53,673 nt of DNA, taken from NCBI GenBank assembly GCA_009711295.1, contig WLST01000004.1, forward strand, positions 1 to 53,673, read 5' to 3'. This DNA is from Actinomycetota bacterium (GTDB lineage: Bacteria > Actinomycetota > Acidimicrobiia > Acidimicrobiales > Ilumatobacteraceae). Positions within the stretch are counted from its first letter, which is position 1; each line of letters starts with the position of its first letter. Below the pieces are notes generated by a model that saw nothing but the letters and a program-made list of their open reading frames with translations, was not told the DNA's origin and searched no databases. The translations under genes were made by a program, and so were the position numbers. Below, in pieces: positions 17,136 through 24,778 of the stretch.

Positions 17136-18212
17136 TTGACTTCTGCTCTGATGTTTGGCGCGTATATTCACATTCCGTTTTGCTCGAAACGATGTGACTA
17201 CTGCGCCTTTGCCACATGGGACAACAAAGGCGACTTGCGCGATGCCTATATGGAAGCTTTGCTACGGGAAGTAGAAGTGGCAAACGCCGAAGGGCTTCCA
17301 CTTCTCGACACCATTTTCGTTGGGGGAGGCACGCCGTCACTCGTGCCACCAGAACTATTGGCAAAAGTCATCCAAACTCTTCGCATTAACAACAACGCCG
17401 AAGTCACCGTGGAGTGCAACCCCGACAACGTGACCGAGGAATTGCTCACTGTGTACAAAGAAGCGGGTGTCAACCGCATCAGCCTGGGTGTGCAATCGAT
17501 GGTGCCACATGTGCTGCAGTCACTCGGCCGTGAGCACCAACCAGAAAACGTGGTGCGAGCAGTTGAAGCAATTCGTGCGGTGGGCTTTACCTCTTTCAAC
17601 ATGGACCTCATTTATGGAGCACATGGTGAATCGGTAGACGACTGGGTGCACACAGTGGAAACTGCACTTGCACTCAAGCCGCCACATATCTCTGCATATG
17701 GCCTCACCGTCGAGCCAGGTACTCCACTTGCCGACGATGCCTCGAGATACCCAGACGATGACGACCAGGCCGATAAGTACCCCATTGTTGATGAGATGTT
17801 GGAACGTGCTGGTTTACACAACTACGAAATTTCTAACTGGGCAATGACCGGCCATGAAAGCGCACACAACCGTTTGTATTGGGCACAAAGTAATTACCGC
17901 GGCTTTGGTTGCGCTGCGCATTCACATGAAAATGGTCGCCGTTGGTGGAACGTGCGCACGCCAGAGCGCTATATCGAACTGGTACGTGAAGGTAAATCGG
18001 TAGAAAATGCCAGTGAAACGCTTTCTGAAGTGCAAATGAAAGAAGAACGTGTGCAACTTGCCATTCGCCGCCGCGAAGGAGTCGCTTTATCCGATCTACC
18101 GCACGAAATCCCCGATGAATTAACGGGTTTAGTAAATGTTGTGGGTGAAAACCTCGTGCTCACCAAAGAAGGACGCTTGCTCGCAAATGAAGTAACTATT
18201 CGACTTTTGTAG
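17136..18212 (+). CDS. hemW: Radical SAM heme chaperone HemW
   Basis: About 358 residues, related to oxygen-independent coproporphyrinogen oxidase and now known as HemW, which inserts heme into respiratory proteins. The radical SAM motif is C16-SKR-C20-DY-C23, followed by FVGGGTPSLV and the HemW C-terminal HTH-like domain. The TTG at 17136 directly after the bldD stop gives the longest form; ATG at 17151 (MFGAYIHIPFC) is equally plausible. It is the second last gene of the hrcA-sixA string. Confidence 0.92.
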   Translation: MTSALMFGAYIHIPFCSKRCDYCAFATWDNKGDLRDAYMEALLREVEVANAEGLPLLDTIFVGGGTPSLVPPELLAKVIQTLRINNNAEVTVECNPDNVTEELLTVYKEAGVNRISLGVQSMVPHVLQSLGREHQPENVVRAVEAIRAVGFTSFNMDLIYGAHGESVDDWVHTVETALALKPPHISAYGLTVEPGTPLADDASRYPDDDDQADKYPIVDEMLERAGLHNYEISNWAMTGHESAHNRLYWAQSNYRGFGCAAHSHENGRRWWNVRTPERYIELVREGKSVENASETLSEVQMKEERVQLAIRRREGVALSDLPHEIPDELTGLVNVVGENLVLTKEGRLLANEVTIRLL

Positions 18213-18224
18213 TGGAATAGTGTC

Positions 18225-18683
18225 GTGACCATTTATTTAGTACGCCACACAAAAGCAGGCAGTAGAAAAAACTGGGATGACGACGACACGCAGCGCCCAC
18301 TCGTTGAGTCGGGCTGGGAACAAGCACGGTTGCTCGTGCAGAAATTTGAAAATGTAGAAGTCACTCGACTCATCTCGAGTCCGTACATGCGATGCCAACA
18401 AACTTTGCAGCCACTTGCTGAAGCTCGTGGTCTTGTTGTTGAAATTGACCCTCGTCTTGCTGAAAACACGAGCAGAGACATTGTTGCGGAACTTCTCAAC
18501 ACCGTTGACGAAGGAACAGTGCTGTGCAGCCATGGCGATGTGATTCCCGACGTATTGGGCCTCTTTGAACGCCACGGCATGACGCTGCTTTCCTGGTGCG
18601 ATACGCGCAAAGGGGCAACGGCACGGCTAGAAAAAGCCGATGGGGTCTTCACTACTGTGGATTTCTGGGCTCCGCCGTCATAG
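18225..18683 (+). CDS. sixA: SixA-type histidine phosphatase (island insertion target)
   Basis: A 152-residue histidine phosphatase with the catalytic RHT at the N-terminus (MTIYLVRHTKAGSRKNWDDDD), SPYMRCQQT and the second histidine in LCSHGDVIPD. SixA dephosphorylates phosphohistidine on signalling or PTS-type proteins; the substrate here is unknown. The GTG start lies 12 bases after hemW. The last 58 codons are repeated at 36960-37133, and a 41-base part at 35034-35074. The gene stays intact in spite of the adjacent island, as expected when an element brings its own copy of the target 3' end. Confidence 0.9.
   Translation: MTIYLVRHTKAGSRKNWDDDDTQRPLVESGWEQARLLVQKFENVEVTRLISSPYMRCQQTLQPLAEARGLVVEIDPRLAENTSRDIVAELLNTVDEGTVLCSHGDVIPDVLGLFERHGMTLLSWCDTRKGATARLEKADGVFTTVDFWAPPS
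18511..18676 (+). repeat. Direct repeat copy 1 (sixA 3' end, putative left att)
   Basis: This 166-base stretch matches 36960-37125 without gaps and with 10 mismatches by my count (about 94%). Its last 41 bases also match 35034-35074. All three copies stop matching directly after CTCCGCC, while the left limits differ, so the right edge is the sharp boundary. Confidence 0.93.
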
Positions 18684-18785
18684 CTCAAAAGCCAATACTC
18701 TCCTTCCTTTTCGTCTGCCTGCGCCGCTCAGGCCTAACTGTGCGACTCTGACGGTTACTTACGTAACTATTTTTTACCAAACAAC

Positions 18786-18814
18786 TTGACAGTCGTCACA
18801 GAATCGTTTATATT
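18786..18814 (+). promoter_or_regulatory. Sigma70-type promoter of the NAMPT operon
   Basis: TTGACA at 18786-18791 and TATATT at 18809-18814 are separated by 17 bases, close to consensus. The start codon is at 18932, leaving an untranslated leader of about 110 bases. That leader contains an inverted repeat TTCGGA/TCCGAA (18825-18830 and 18841-18846). Confidence 0.75.
18799..18812. promoter_or_regulatory. Candidate LacI-family operator (NAMPT promoter)
   Basis: CAGAATCGTTTATA overlaps the -10 element. It shares AA(A/T)CGT(A/T)T with four other sites in the island (22529, 22544, 28828, 30112) and is a CG-centred imperfect palindrome as expected for LacI-family proteins. Binding by the regulator at 31997 is inferred. 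Confidence 0.55.
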
Positions 18815-18931
18815 AACTTTTGAATTCGGAGGAGCATTTTTCCGAAAAAGTCAATAAATAAGCAAAAATAGATCAAAATAAACGGAATATCCTGAGAAAT
18901 TTAGAGTAGAAAGCATTAAATAGGGGGAATT

Positions 18932-20365
18932 ATGACCGGAATGAACAACATCATCATCAATACGGACAATTACAAACATTGTCATTATCCGTTGTATCCA
19001 CCTGGCACGGAGTACGTGTCTAGTTATGTCGAATCTCGCGGGGGTTCGATGCCAGTCACGATGTTTGTCGGCTTGCAAGCCTTTCTTCGAGAGTTCCTGA
19101 TGCACCCAATCACTCTTGAAGACATTGATGAGGCGGAATTCATAGAGCGTGAGCAAGGTATGCATTTCAACCGCGAAAACTGGCTTGGGATTCTCAATGA
19201 CCATGGTGGCTTTTTGCCAGTGGAGATTGAAGCTTTGCCAGAGGGAATGGTTGTTCCAACACGCACACCGTTAGTACAACTCATTAACACCGACCCGAAG
19301 TACTTTTGGGCAACGAGCTTCTTCGAGACTGCGTTATTGAGGGCGGTATGGTACCCAACAACTATTGGCACGGTGAGTTGGCTGTGCAAGCAAATGATTC
19401 GGGAGTCTCTGAATCGCACCTCGGACAATCCAGGTATTTTGCGTCACATGCTGCACGACTACGGAGCTCGAGGAGTTAGTTCGCAACAGTCAGCTGGTTT
19501 AGGTGGGTTAGCCCACTTAGTGAACTTCTCCCAAAGCGACACAGTTCCTGGCATTCTTTATGCCAAGCGATATTACAACGCTGGAAAAGTATCGAACTCG
19601 GGTCCTAACTCTGAGCACGCTGGGTTCACCGCGTGGGGACGTGAAAATGAGTCAGCGGCTCTGCGTAATATGCTCGAGACATTTGCTCCCGAAGGATGCG
19701 CACTTTTACTCACTGATACCTATGACCATGAAAACTGTGTCAAAAACATCATCGGTAAAGAGCTCAAGGAGATGATTCAAAACTTCCCTGGATTAGTGGG
19801 TATTCGCCCCGACTCTGGAGATGTCGTAGAGGTAACTGCAGATACCACTGAATGGCTGATGGATGCATTTGGCTATGAAGTAAACAGCAAGGGATTTAAG
19901 GTTCTGCCGCCATTCATACGAACAGTTCAAGGAGACGGTGTCAATTTCGAAAGTCTTCCAAAGGTGTTCTTGGAACTCGAGCGGCGTGGCATGTCAGCAG
20001 AAAATGCCGTCTTTGGCATGGGTGGAGGACTCTTGCAGCACTTCAACCGAGACACGCTCAACTTCGGACAGAAAGCTAATGCGGTCTGTGTCAACGGTCA
20101 ATGGCGCGATATTTCGAAATCGCCAACCGGAGCTGACTTCAAAGTTTCTAAGGCTGGCCGGCAAGCAGTGATCCGTGATGGAGACACTGTGAAGACAGTT
20201 CTCCGAGAATCAGTCCGGCCAGAAGACAATCTTTTGCAACCAGTTTTCCGCAATGGAAAATTACTGAAGAAGTGGGATTTTACGGAAGTGATTGCTAACA
20301 GCGAACAGCCGTATCCAGAGTCTTACTACTACGACTATGTCAAGGCATTCCGCGAAAGTAAATAA
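18932..20365 (+). CDS. Nicotinamide phosphoribosyltransferase-like enzyme (NAMPT/NadV family)
   Basis: A 477-residue homologue of NAMPT, which joins nicotinamide and PRPP into NMN for NAD salvage. Conserved marks compared with human NAMPT (from memory) are TDNYKHCHYPLYPPGT with Tyr14, HDYGARGVSSQ, HLVNFSQSDTV with Phe199, catalytic His229 (EHAGFTAWG), IRPDSGD with Arg292 and Asp294, LPPFIRTVQGDGVN and FGMGGGLLQ. The loop just before the catalytic His is unusual: where NAMPT has an Asp and GYSVPAAEHST, this protein has SNSGPNSEHAG and is about two residues shorter, so base choice may differ. RBS GGGGGAA precedes the ATG. It is the first gene after the island boundary and probably leads an operon with the HAD and PRPP synthetase genes. 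Confidence 0.88.
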   Translation: MTGMNNIIINTDNYKHCHYPLYPPGTEYVSSYVESRGGSMPVTMFVGLQAFLREFLMHPITLEDIDEAEFIEREQGMHFNRENWLGILNDHGGFLPVEIEALPEGMVVPTRTPLVQLINTDPKYFWATSFFETALLRAVWYPTTIGTVSWLCKQMIRESLNRTSDNPGILRHMLHDYGARGVSSQQSAGLGGLAHLVNFSQSDTVPGILYAKRYYNAGKVSNSGPNSEHAGFTAWGRENESAALRNMLETFAPEGCALLLTDTYDHENCVKNIIGKELKEMIQNFPGLVGIRPDSGDVVEVTADTTEWLMDAFGYEVNSKGFKVLPPFIRTVQGDGVNFESLPKVFLELERRGMSAENAVFGMGGGLLQHFNRDTLNFGQKANAVCVNGQWRDISKSPTGADFKVSKAGRQAVIRDGDTVKTVLRESVRPEDNLLQPVFRNGKLLKKWDFTEVIANSEQPYPESYYYDYVKAFRESK

Positions 20366-20368
20366 CTA

Positions 20369-20410
20369 AAACGAGCTGGTGCAGAGCAGTAGCTTGGCGC
20401 CAGCTCGTTT
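20369..20410. terminator. Strong hairpin between NAMPT and HAD genes (terminator or processing site)
   Basis: Perfect 11-base arms AAACGAGCTGG (20369-20379) and CCAGCTCGTTT (20400-20410), extended by three more pairs, surround a loop of about 14 bases. No long T tract follows, so it could be a partial terminator or an RNA-stability element that sets NAMPT expression above that of the downstream genes. Confidence 0.6.
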
Positions 20411-20446
20411 GATGTTCCTCGTGCTTTTAAAAGGTGAAAATTAAAG

Positions 20447-21076
20447 ATGTCTAAATTGCACGTGTTCGATATGGATGGAACTCTCATTAGGGGGTCTGCG
20501 TGTTTGGCAATTTCTGACCACGTTGGGGAACTAGAGACAGTTCTGTTACTCGAGGAGCGTTGGGCTAAATGTGAAATCGGCCATGTGGAGTACTACGAGC
20601 TTTGCTTGCCACTCTGGAAAGGGCTGAGCGAAGAAGTACTTGAGAAATGCTTTCAGTCGTCTGTGTGGATCAATGGTGTCACAGAAGTTTTTGATGATAT
20701 TTGTAAAAGAGGAGAGACCATAGTTGTGATCACCCTCTCTCCAAATTTTTTCGCTGAAAAAATAAAACGTTGGGGTGCTCATCACACATTTGGGGCAATT
20801 GTGGAACCGGGAGTTCCTCCCAGACCCGAATTAGTGCTTACTCCAGAATCAAAGCCCGAAATCATTAAAAAGCTGGTAATGGAAATGGGTATTTCACTCG
20901 ATGATTGTGTTGCCTATGGAGATTCTTCTTCTGATGAGCCACTCTTCGAACTTTTGAACCACTCGGTCGCGATGAATGCATCAGAGTCATTGCGAACAAT
21001 TTCACGCAAGCAATATGACGGTTGGGACCTACGCGAAGCGTATGAATTGAGTCGCCAATTGCTTGATCAAAAATAG
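20447..21076 (+). CDS. HAD-superfamily phosphatase (subfamily IB, SerB-like)
   Basis: A 209-residue HAD hydrolase with motif I FDMDGTL (nucleophile Asp8, acid Asp10), motif II Thr/Ser in VVITLS (about 93-98), Lys136 and motif III GDSSSDE at 158-164. The helical cap between motifs I and II (about 15-85) puts it near phosphoserine phosphatase. The position between NAMPT and PRPP synthetase suggests a phosphorylated nucleotide or sugar as substrate, for instance NMN to nicotinamide riboside, but that is inference. A purine-rich RBS lies upstream. Confidence 0.8.
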   Translation: MSKLHVFDMDGTLIRGSACLAISDHVGELETVLLLEERWAKCEIGHVEYYELCLPLWKGLSEEVLEKCFQSSVWINGVTEVFDDICKRGETIVVITLSPNFFAEKIKRWGAHHTFGAIVEPGVPPRPELVLTPESKPEIIKKLVMEMGISLDDCVAYGDSSSDEPLFELLNHSVAMNASESLRTISRKQYDGWDLREAYELSRQLLDQK

Positions 21077-21096
21077 AAATCAGGAGAATCTAAGTA

Positions 21097-22113
21097 ATGT
21101 CCACAGCTCTTTACGCAGATGAGATATCTACCTCGCATCTCAATTGTAGGAACCGATTAATGGTCTTCTCAGGAAGATCAAATCCGAAGTTAGCTCAAAA
21201 AATCGCAGCGGAAATTGGTGTTGAGCTAAGCCCGGTAATAACAAAGACTTTTTCAAATGGTGAAGTGTATTGCCGCTACGAAGAGTCAATTCGAGGTGCA
21301 GATGTCTTCATCATTCAGCCGACTTGTGGCAATGAGGAACTTGGTCTGACGATAAATGATGCTTTATCGGAATTGTTGATAATGATTGATGCCGCTGTTG
21401 GGGCGAGCGCTCGACGAGTAATTGCAGTAACTCCGTGGTTCGGTTATGCGCGCCAGGATAAAAAATCACTACCGCGTGAGCCGATCAGTGCGCGGCTATT
21501 CGCCCGTCTACTTGAATCGGCTGGCGCAAATCGAGTTTTGGCCATGGATCTGCATGCCGGTCAATTGCAAGGGATGTTTCAAATTCCCATGGACCACCTC
21601 ACTGCACTGATGCTTCTTTCTGAGTACTTCATTGATCAAAACTTAGGGGGTAATCTGATTGTTGTTGCTCCTGATGCAGGAAGCGTGAAACTCAATAAAA
21701 AATTTGCCAGCATGCTCGGTGCTGATCTTGCAATTCTCAATAAGGAGCGCCCGCGTCAGCAGGTGGCAGAAATAAGCCACGTTATTGGAGATGTGGAAGG
21801 GAAAACAGCTCTCATCATTGACGATATGATCGATACTGCTGGCACGTTGAAGGCAGCAGGTGCAGCTCTGGTAGCTGCTGGTACAAGTCGTGTCTTTGCT
21901 GCCGCTACGCACGGCGTATTCAGCGGGCCTGCATATGAGAACCTCAGTTCATCTGCTTTTGAGAAAATTATAGTGACAGACACTATTCCTCTACGGCCCG
22001 GTGCACCCGGAAACGTAGAGGTTCTTTCTTGCGCAAAGCTTATAGCCTCTTCCATATTACGCATATTCACAAATGATTCAGTCAGTGAAGTCTTCGGTGG
22101 AGCAAATTGGTGA
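21097..22113 (+). CDS. prs: Ribose-phosphate pyrophosphokinase (PRPP synthetase family)
   Basis: A 338-residue class I PRPP synthetase homologue: ribose 5-phosphate plus ATP gives PRPP. Seen are FSNGE (52-56), the ATP-binding flexible loop FGYARQDKK (115-123), DLHAGQ (151-156), PDAGSVKLNKK and the PRPP-binding loop DDMIDTAGT (242-250). The N-terminus has about 20 extra residues. RBS AGGAGA lies 12 bases upstream. It sits in the NAMPT operon, so the likely job is to feed PRPP to that enzyme. The same two families form the phage NARP1 pathway (Adps plus Namat), which uses ADP-ribose instead; the canonical loops here favour ordinary PRPP synthesis. Confidence 0.9.
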   Translation: MSTALYADEISTSHLNCRNRLMVFSGRSNPKLAQKIAAEIGVELSPVITKTFSNGEVYCRYEESIRGADVFIIQPTCGNEELGLTINDALSELLIMIDAAVGASARRVIAVTPWFGYARQDKKSLPREPISARLFARLLESAGANRVLAMDLHAGQLQGMFQIPMDHLTALMLLSEYFIDQNLGGNLIVVAPDAGSVKLNKKFASMLGADLAILNKERPRQQVAEISHVIGDVEGKTALIIDDMIDTAGTLKAAGAALVAAGTSRVFAAATHGVFSGPAYENLSSSAFEKIIVTDTIPLRPGAPGNVEVLSCAKLIASSILRIFTNDSVSEVFGGANW

Positions 22114-22116
22114 CTT

Positions 22117-22494
22117 ATGTTTGACACCCAAAAAATCATCGCTGCGTTCAGTAAAGCATGGGCAGCAGGTGACGTAGACGGTGTGATGGCTCTCTTCAAT
22201 GATGACCCCGTGTATCGGACATCTACTGGAGGTGGAACGGGTACGACATTTACTGGGCGAGACGAGGTGCGCTCAGCAGTCGAACGCATGACACAGAATA
22301 CGAATACCGTGGGACCTATCACGCAGGATATTGCTGAGTTCATCGAGGGCGGCTATCGATCAGTTGTGTTTTGGAAAATTGCGTTTCCCTCTCCAAGTGG
22401 CGAAATGACACTGGTAGATGGTCTAGATGTCTTCACCTTTGACAGGGACTTCCGCATCGCCCGGAAGGATGCGTTTAGGAAAGCCTGGGTCTAA
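22117..22494 (+). CDS. SnoaL/NTF2-like protein
   Basis: A 125-residue cone-shaped NTF2-like fold protein: FSKAWAAGDVDGVMALFNDDPVYRTSTGGG, TFTGRDEVRSAVERM, GGYRSVVFWKIAFPSPSGE. The family includes isomerases, hydrolases and plain ligand binders, so the function is open. It starts 3 bases after the PRPP synthetase stop and is clearly co-transcribed. A hairpin CTTTGGG/CCCAAAG (22500-22506 and 22516-22522) follows the stop and may end the operon. Confidence 0.75.
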   Translation: MFDTQKIIAAFSKAWAAGDVDGVMALFNDDPVYRTSTGGGTGTTFTGRDEVRSAVERMTQNTNTVGPITQDIAEFIEGGYRSVVFWKIAFPSPSGEMTLVDGLDVFTFDRDFRIARKDAFRKAWV

Positions 22495-22528
22495 TTGTTC
22501 TTTGGGTATGCAGACCCCAAAGCCAGAA

Positions 22529-22557
22529 TAGAAACGTATAACTTATAATCGTATATA
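22529..22557. promoter_or_regulatory. Pair of candidate LacI-family operators upstream of the Amt-like gene
   Basis: TAGAAACGTATAAC (22529-22542) and TATAATCGTATATA (22544-22557) both fit the island consensus T(A/G)(G/T)AA(A/T)CGT(A/T)T(A/C)TA. Their CG centres are 15 bases apart. They lie just upstream of the -35 element of the promoter at 22562. Confidence 0.5.
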
Positions 22558-22561
22558 TACC

Positions 22562-22590
22562 TTGACCTATGACTGAAGACACATTACAAT
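22562..22590 (+). promoter_or_regulatory. Promoter of the Amt-like gene
   Basis: TTGACC (22562-22567), a 17-base spacer and TACAAT (22585-22590). It has its own promoter separate from the NAMPT operon, 54 bases before the start codon, with RBS AAAGGAGA. Confidence 0.65.
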
Positions 22591-22643
22591 AGCCATATCC
22601 ACTGGGGTTATCCTAAAAGGATTTAAAAACAAAAGGAGATAGA

Positions 22644-24023
22644 ATGCTTTCTACACTGATGGCCGAAGGGCCACCATATTTTGAACAGGTGTCAACGAAT
22701 ATATTTCTCAATGACATCTTTTACATGATTTGTGCTGCCGCGATCGTCGTCGGAATTGTCGGTACCACTTTGGTGGACGCTGCAATTGTTCGAAAGAAGA
22801 ACCAAGTTGATACATGGATTCAAAAAATCGTTGGAATGATGATTGCTGTTGCGGCTTTTTTCATCATTGGCTTCGGAATTTGGATGTGGCAATACTATGA
22901 AATATTTGGATTTGCTAGTCCATTAAAGGAAGCAATCAAAGACTGGTGGTTCGCGGGTAGTAAATTAACCAACGCTTCGACCTTCTTCAATCCAAAAGAT
23001 GCAAATCCATCGATAGCCGGATCCAACTTTGAAGTAGATGTATTCCAGGTGTTCTTAGTTTTCTTTGCAACATTTGTAGCATTTGGCGCAGCGCTGCTTC
23101 ATAGTGCAGGCCTAGAGCGTATTAAAGCTCGAGCCTTCTATGTGATGTCGTTCTTTTTGGGCGGAATTGTTATGCCAGTGGTTCTTTACCTCACCTGGGG
23201 TTCTGTAAGTCCGCTCACGAACAATGGAACGCATGACTATGTTGGTTTGTTCGCTCTGTACATCACAGTAGGTGTGTGGGCGGTCATACTTGCATGGCGT
23301 CTTGGACCACGTTTGGGAACATTTGAAGCTCATCCTCGCACTTCGGGTCCGGCTCCGACGGATCTCTCAAAGGCAGCTATGGGAGCAGTTATCTTGATGT
23401 CTGCGATTCCGTTTATTGCATTAGGTTGCGGATTCATCATCCCTGACTTCGGATACTTTGGTATATCGGTAACAAGCAGCAGCTTCGGGCTCGCGTTAAT
23501 TAACGTGTTCGCTTCTTATGCTGGTGGTGCAATCATGGGCGGAATCTTGGCGTACCGAAAGAAGAATGTCTTTTGGGCAATTCTTGGACCTCTCTCGGGT
23601 TACATCTCTGGTACTGCACTCTTTGATATTACGAAGCCTTGGATTATGTTCCTCGTTGCACTTGGTGGACCAATAGTTGCGTACTTCACATATAACTTGT
23701 TGCTGAAGTTCAAGATTGACGAACCAAAGGTTGCGCCGCTTGTCCTTGGACCTGGAATCTATGCGGCACTCATCGCAGGAATTGTCGAGTGGGGAACACC
23801 CACCGGTGGCTATTTCGGATTTACTGAAGGCAAATATGCTTTTCAACATGCCGAAGTCAATCTCGGTTGGCAGGCTGCGGGACTTGGGGTAACTATTGCA
23901 ATTGCACTGGTCACTGGCCTAATCGTCATCATCGGATGTGAAAAAACCATCGGCATTCGCGTGAGCGAAGAAGATGAAATAAATGGTCTAGACGTGGCGT
24001 ATTGGAATATCCCACAAGATTGA
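22644..24023 (+). CDS. Divergent Amt/Rh-superfamily membrane channel lacking the twin histidines
   Basis: A 459-residue protein with about 11 hydrophobic helices. Amt identity comes from IVRKKN (49-53), the FQ...GLERIKARAF segment (134-165), LTWG (183-186) and the C-terminal tail GIRVSEEDEINGLD (437-450), which matches the Amt signature RVSxxEExxGLD. Asp198 corresponds to the conserved pore-entry Asp of AmtB, but the first pore histidine (AmtB His168) aligns with Tyr206, and the second (His318) falls in PLVLGPG (365-371) with no histidine. Ammonium conduction in the usual way is thus doubtful. The context with NAMPT suggests a small amide or pyridine such as nicotinamide, an inference only. 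A terminator follows. Confidence 0.75.
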   Translation: MLSTLMAEGPPYFEQVSTNIFLNDIFYMICAAAIVVGIVGTTLVDAAIVRKKNQVDTWIQKIVGMMIAVAAFFIIGFGIWMWQYYEIFGFASPLKEAIKDWWFAGSKLTNASTFFNPKDANPSIAGSNFEVDVFQVFLVFFATFVAFGAALLHSAGLERIKARAFYVMSFFLGGIVMPVVLYLTWGSVSPLTNNGTHDYVGLFALYITVGVWAVILAWRLGPRLGTFEAHPRTSGPAPTDLSKAAMGAVILMSAIPFIALGCGFIIPDFGYFGISVTSSSFGLALINVFASYAGGAIMGGILAYRKKNVFWAILGPLSGYISGTALFDITKPWIMFLVALGGPIVAYFTYNLLLKFKIDEPKVAPLVLGPGIYAALIAGIVEWGTPTGGYFGFTEGKYAFQHAEVNLGWQAAGLGVTIAIALVTGLIVIIGCEKTIGIRVSEEDEINGLDVAYWNIPQD

Positions 24024-24042
24024 TCTTGTTGTCTACCCGGGA

Positions 24043-24077
24043 ATGGGTCCTGCTAGAAATAGCAGGGCCCATTTCTC
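24043..24077 (+). terminator. Rho-independent terminator after the Amt-like gene
   Basis: A 12-base stem (ATGGGTCCTGCT with AGCAGGGCCCAT, one G-T pair), a 6-base loop and a T-rich tail TTTCT. It lies 20 bases after the stop codon. Confidence 0.85.
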
Positions 24078-24101
24078 ATTTCCAGAGAAAGTACTGACGC
24101 C

Positions 24102-24710
24102 GTGAGTGAAATCCGAAGCAACTTAAAAATAAATTCGATTGCTGTTTACTGTGGATCAAGTACTGGAAATAAATCAAGATTTATGAATGCAGCTCAAGAA
24201 CTGGGCGCTCTCTTTGCTCAAGAAAGTATTGAACTCGTTTATGGCGGGGGTGGTGCAGGTCTCATGGGGGCAGTTGCCGATGCTGTCTTGGAAGCGGGGG
24301 GGAGAGTTACAGGTGTGATTACTGAAGCCTTATGGGAACGTGAAGCGGCTCATCAACATCTAACTTCACTAAGAATCGTTCCGAATATGCATGAAAGAAA
24401 ATTTCAAATGAGTGATCTCGCCGATGCATTCATTGCATTGCCTGGAGGATTCGGAACGCTAGATGAACTATTTGAAGTAATCACATGGAACCAACTAGGT
24501 ATCCACTCAAAACCTTGCGGAATACTCAATGTGGAAGGTTTTTACGATCAGCTGATCTCGTTTATGAATTCAATGGTTGCCGATGCATTTGTCAATGCGG
24601 ATCACCTTGGATTCGTTGTTGTGCGAGACCATCCCAAGGATCTTTTGGAGAGTCTTCAATCGTGGAAACTGATAGCCACCAAGAAGCCTGTTAAGAGCGA
24701 TGATCGATAG
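24102..24710 (+). CDS. LOG-family nucleoside 5'-monophosphate phosphoribohydrolase
   Basis: A 202-residue Rossmann-like protein of the LONELY GUY (TIGR00730) family, which cleaves nucleoside monophosphates into base and ribose 5-phosphate. Diagnostic motifs are IAVYCGSS at the start, MHERK (96-100) and PGGFGTLDELFE (114-125), which contains the catalytic Glu. The start is GTG at 24102, just after the terminator of the previous gene. Next to NAMPT and PRPP synthetase it could act on NMN or related mononucleotides and return ribose 5-phosphate; the substrate is not shown by sequence. Confidence 0.88.
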   Translation: MSEIRSNLKINSIAVYCGSSTGNKSRFMNAAQELGALFAQESIELVYGGGGAGLMGAVADAVLEAGGRVTGVITEALWEREAAHQHLTSLRIVPNMHERKFQMSDLADAFIALPGGFGTLDELFEVITWNQLGIHSKPCGILNVEGFYDQLISFMNSMVADAFVNADHLGFVVVRDHPKDLLESLQSWKLIATKKPVKSDDR

Positions 24711-24719
24711 TCGTTTAAA

Positions 24720-24771
24720 AACTTGTGGACTTGCTAGACACGGGTTTCGTGGCGTAACAAGCCCACAAGTT
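24720..24771. terminator. Bidirectional hairpin between convergent LOG and aldehyde dehydrogenase genes
   Basis: Arms AACTTGTGG (24720-24728) and CCACAAGTT (24763-24771) with further pairing inside. Runs of A before and the position between two stop codons fit a terminator serving both strands. Confidence 0.6.
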
Positions 24772-24778
24772 GATCTAG

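Noticed and set aside
18932-24710. Complete anti-phage or NAD-depletion defence system
   Set aside because: No NAD-consuming effector (SIR2, TIR, SEFIR) or sensor gene is present. Only NAD-building enzymes are seen, so a full defence system is not supported.
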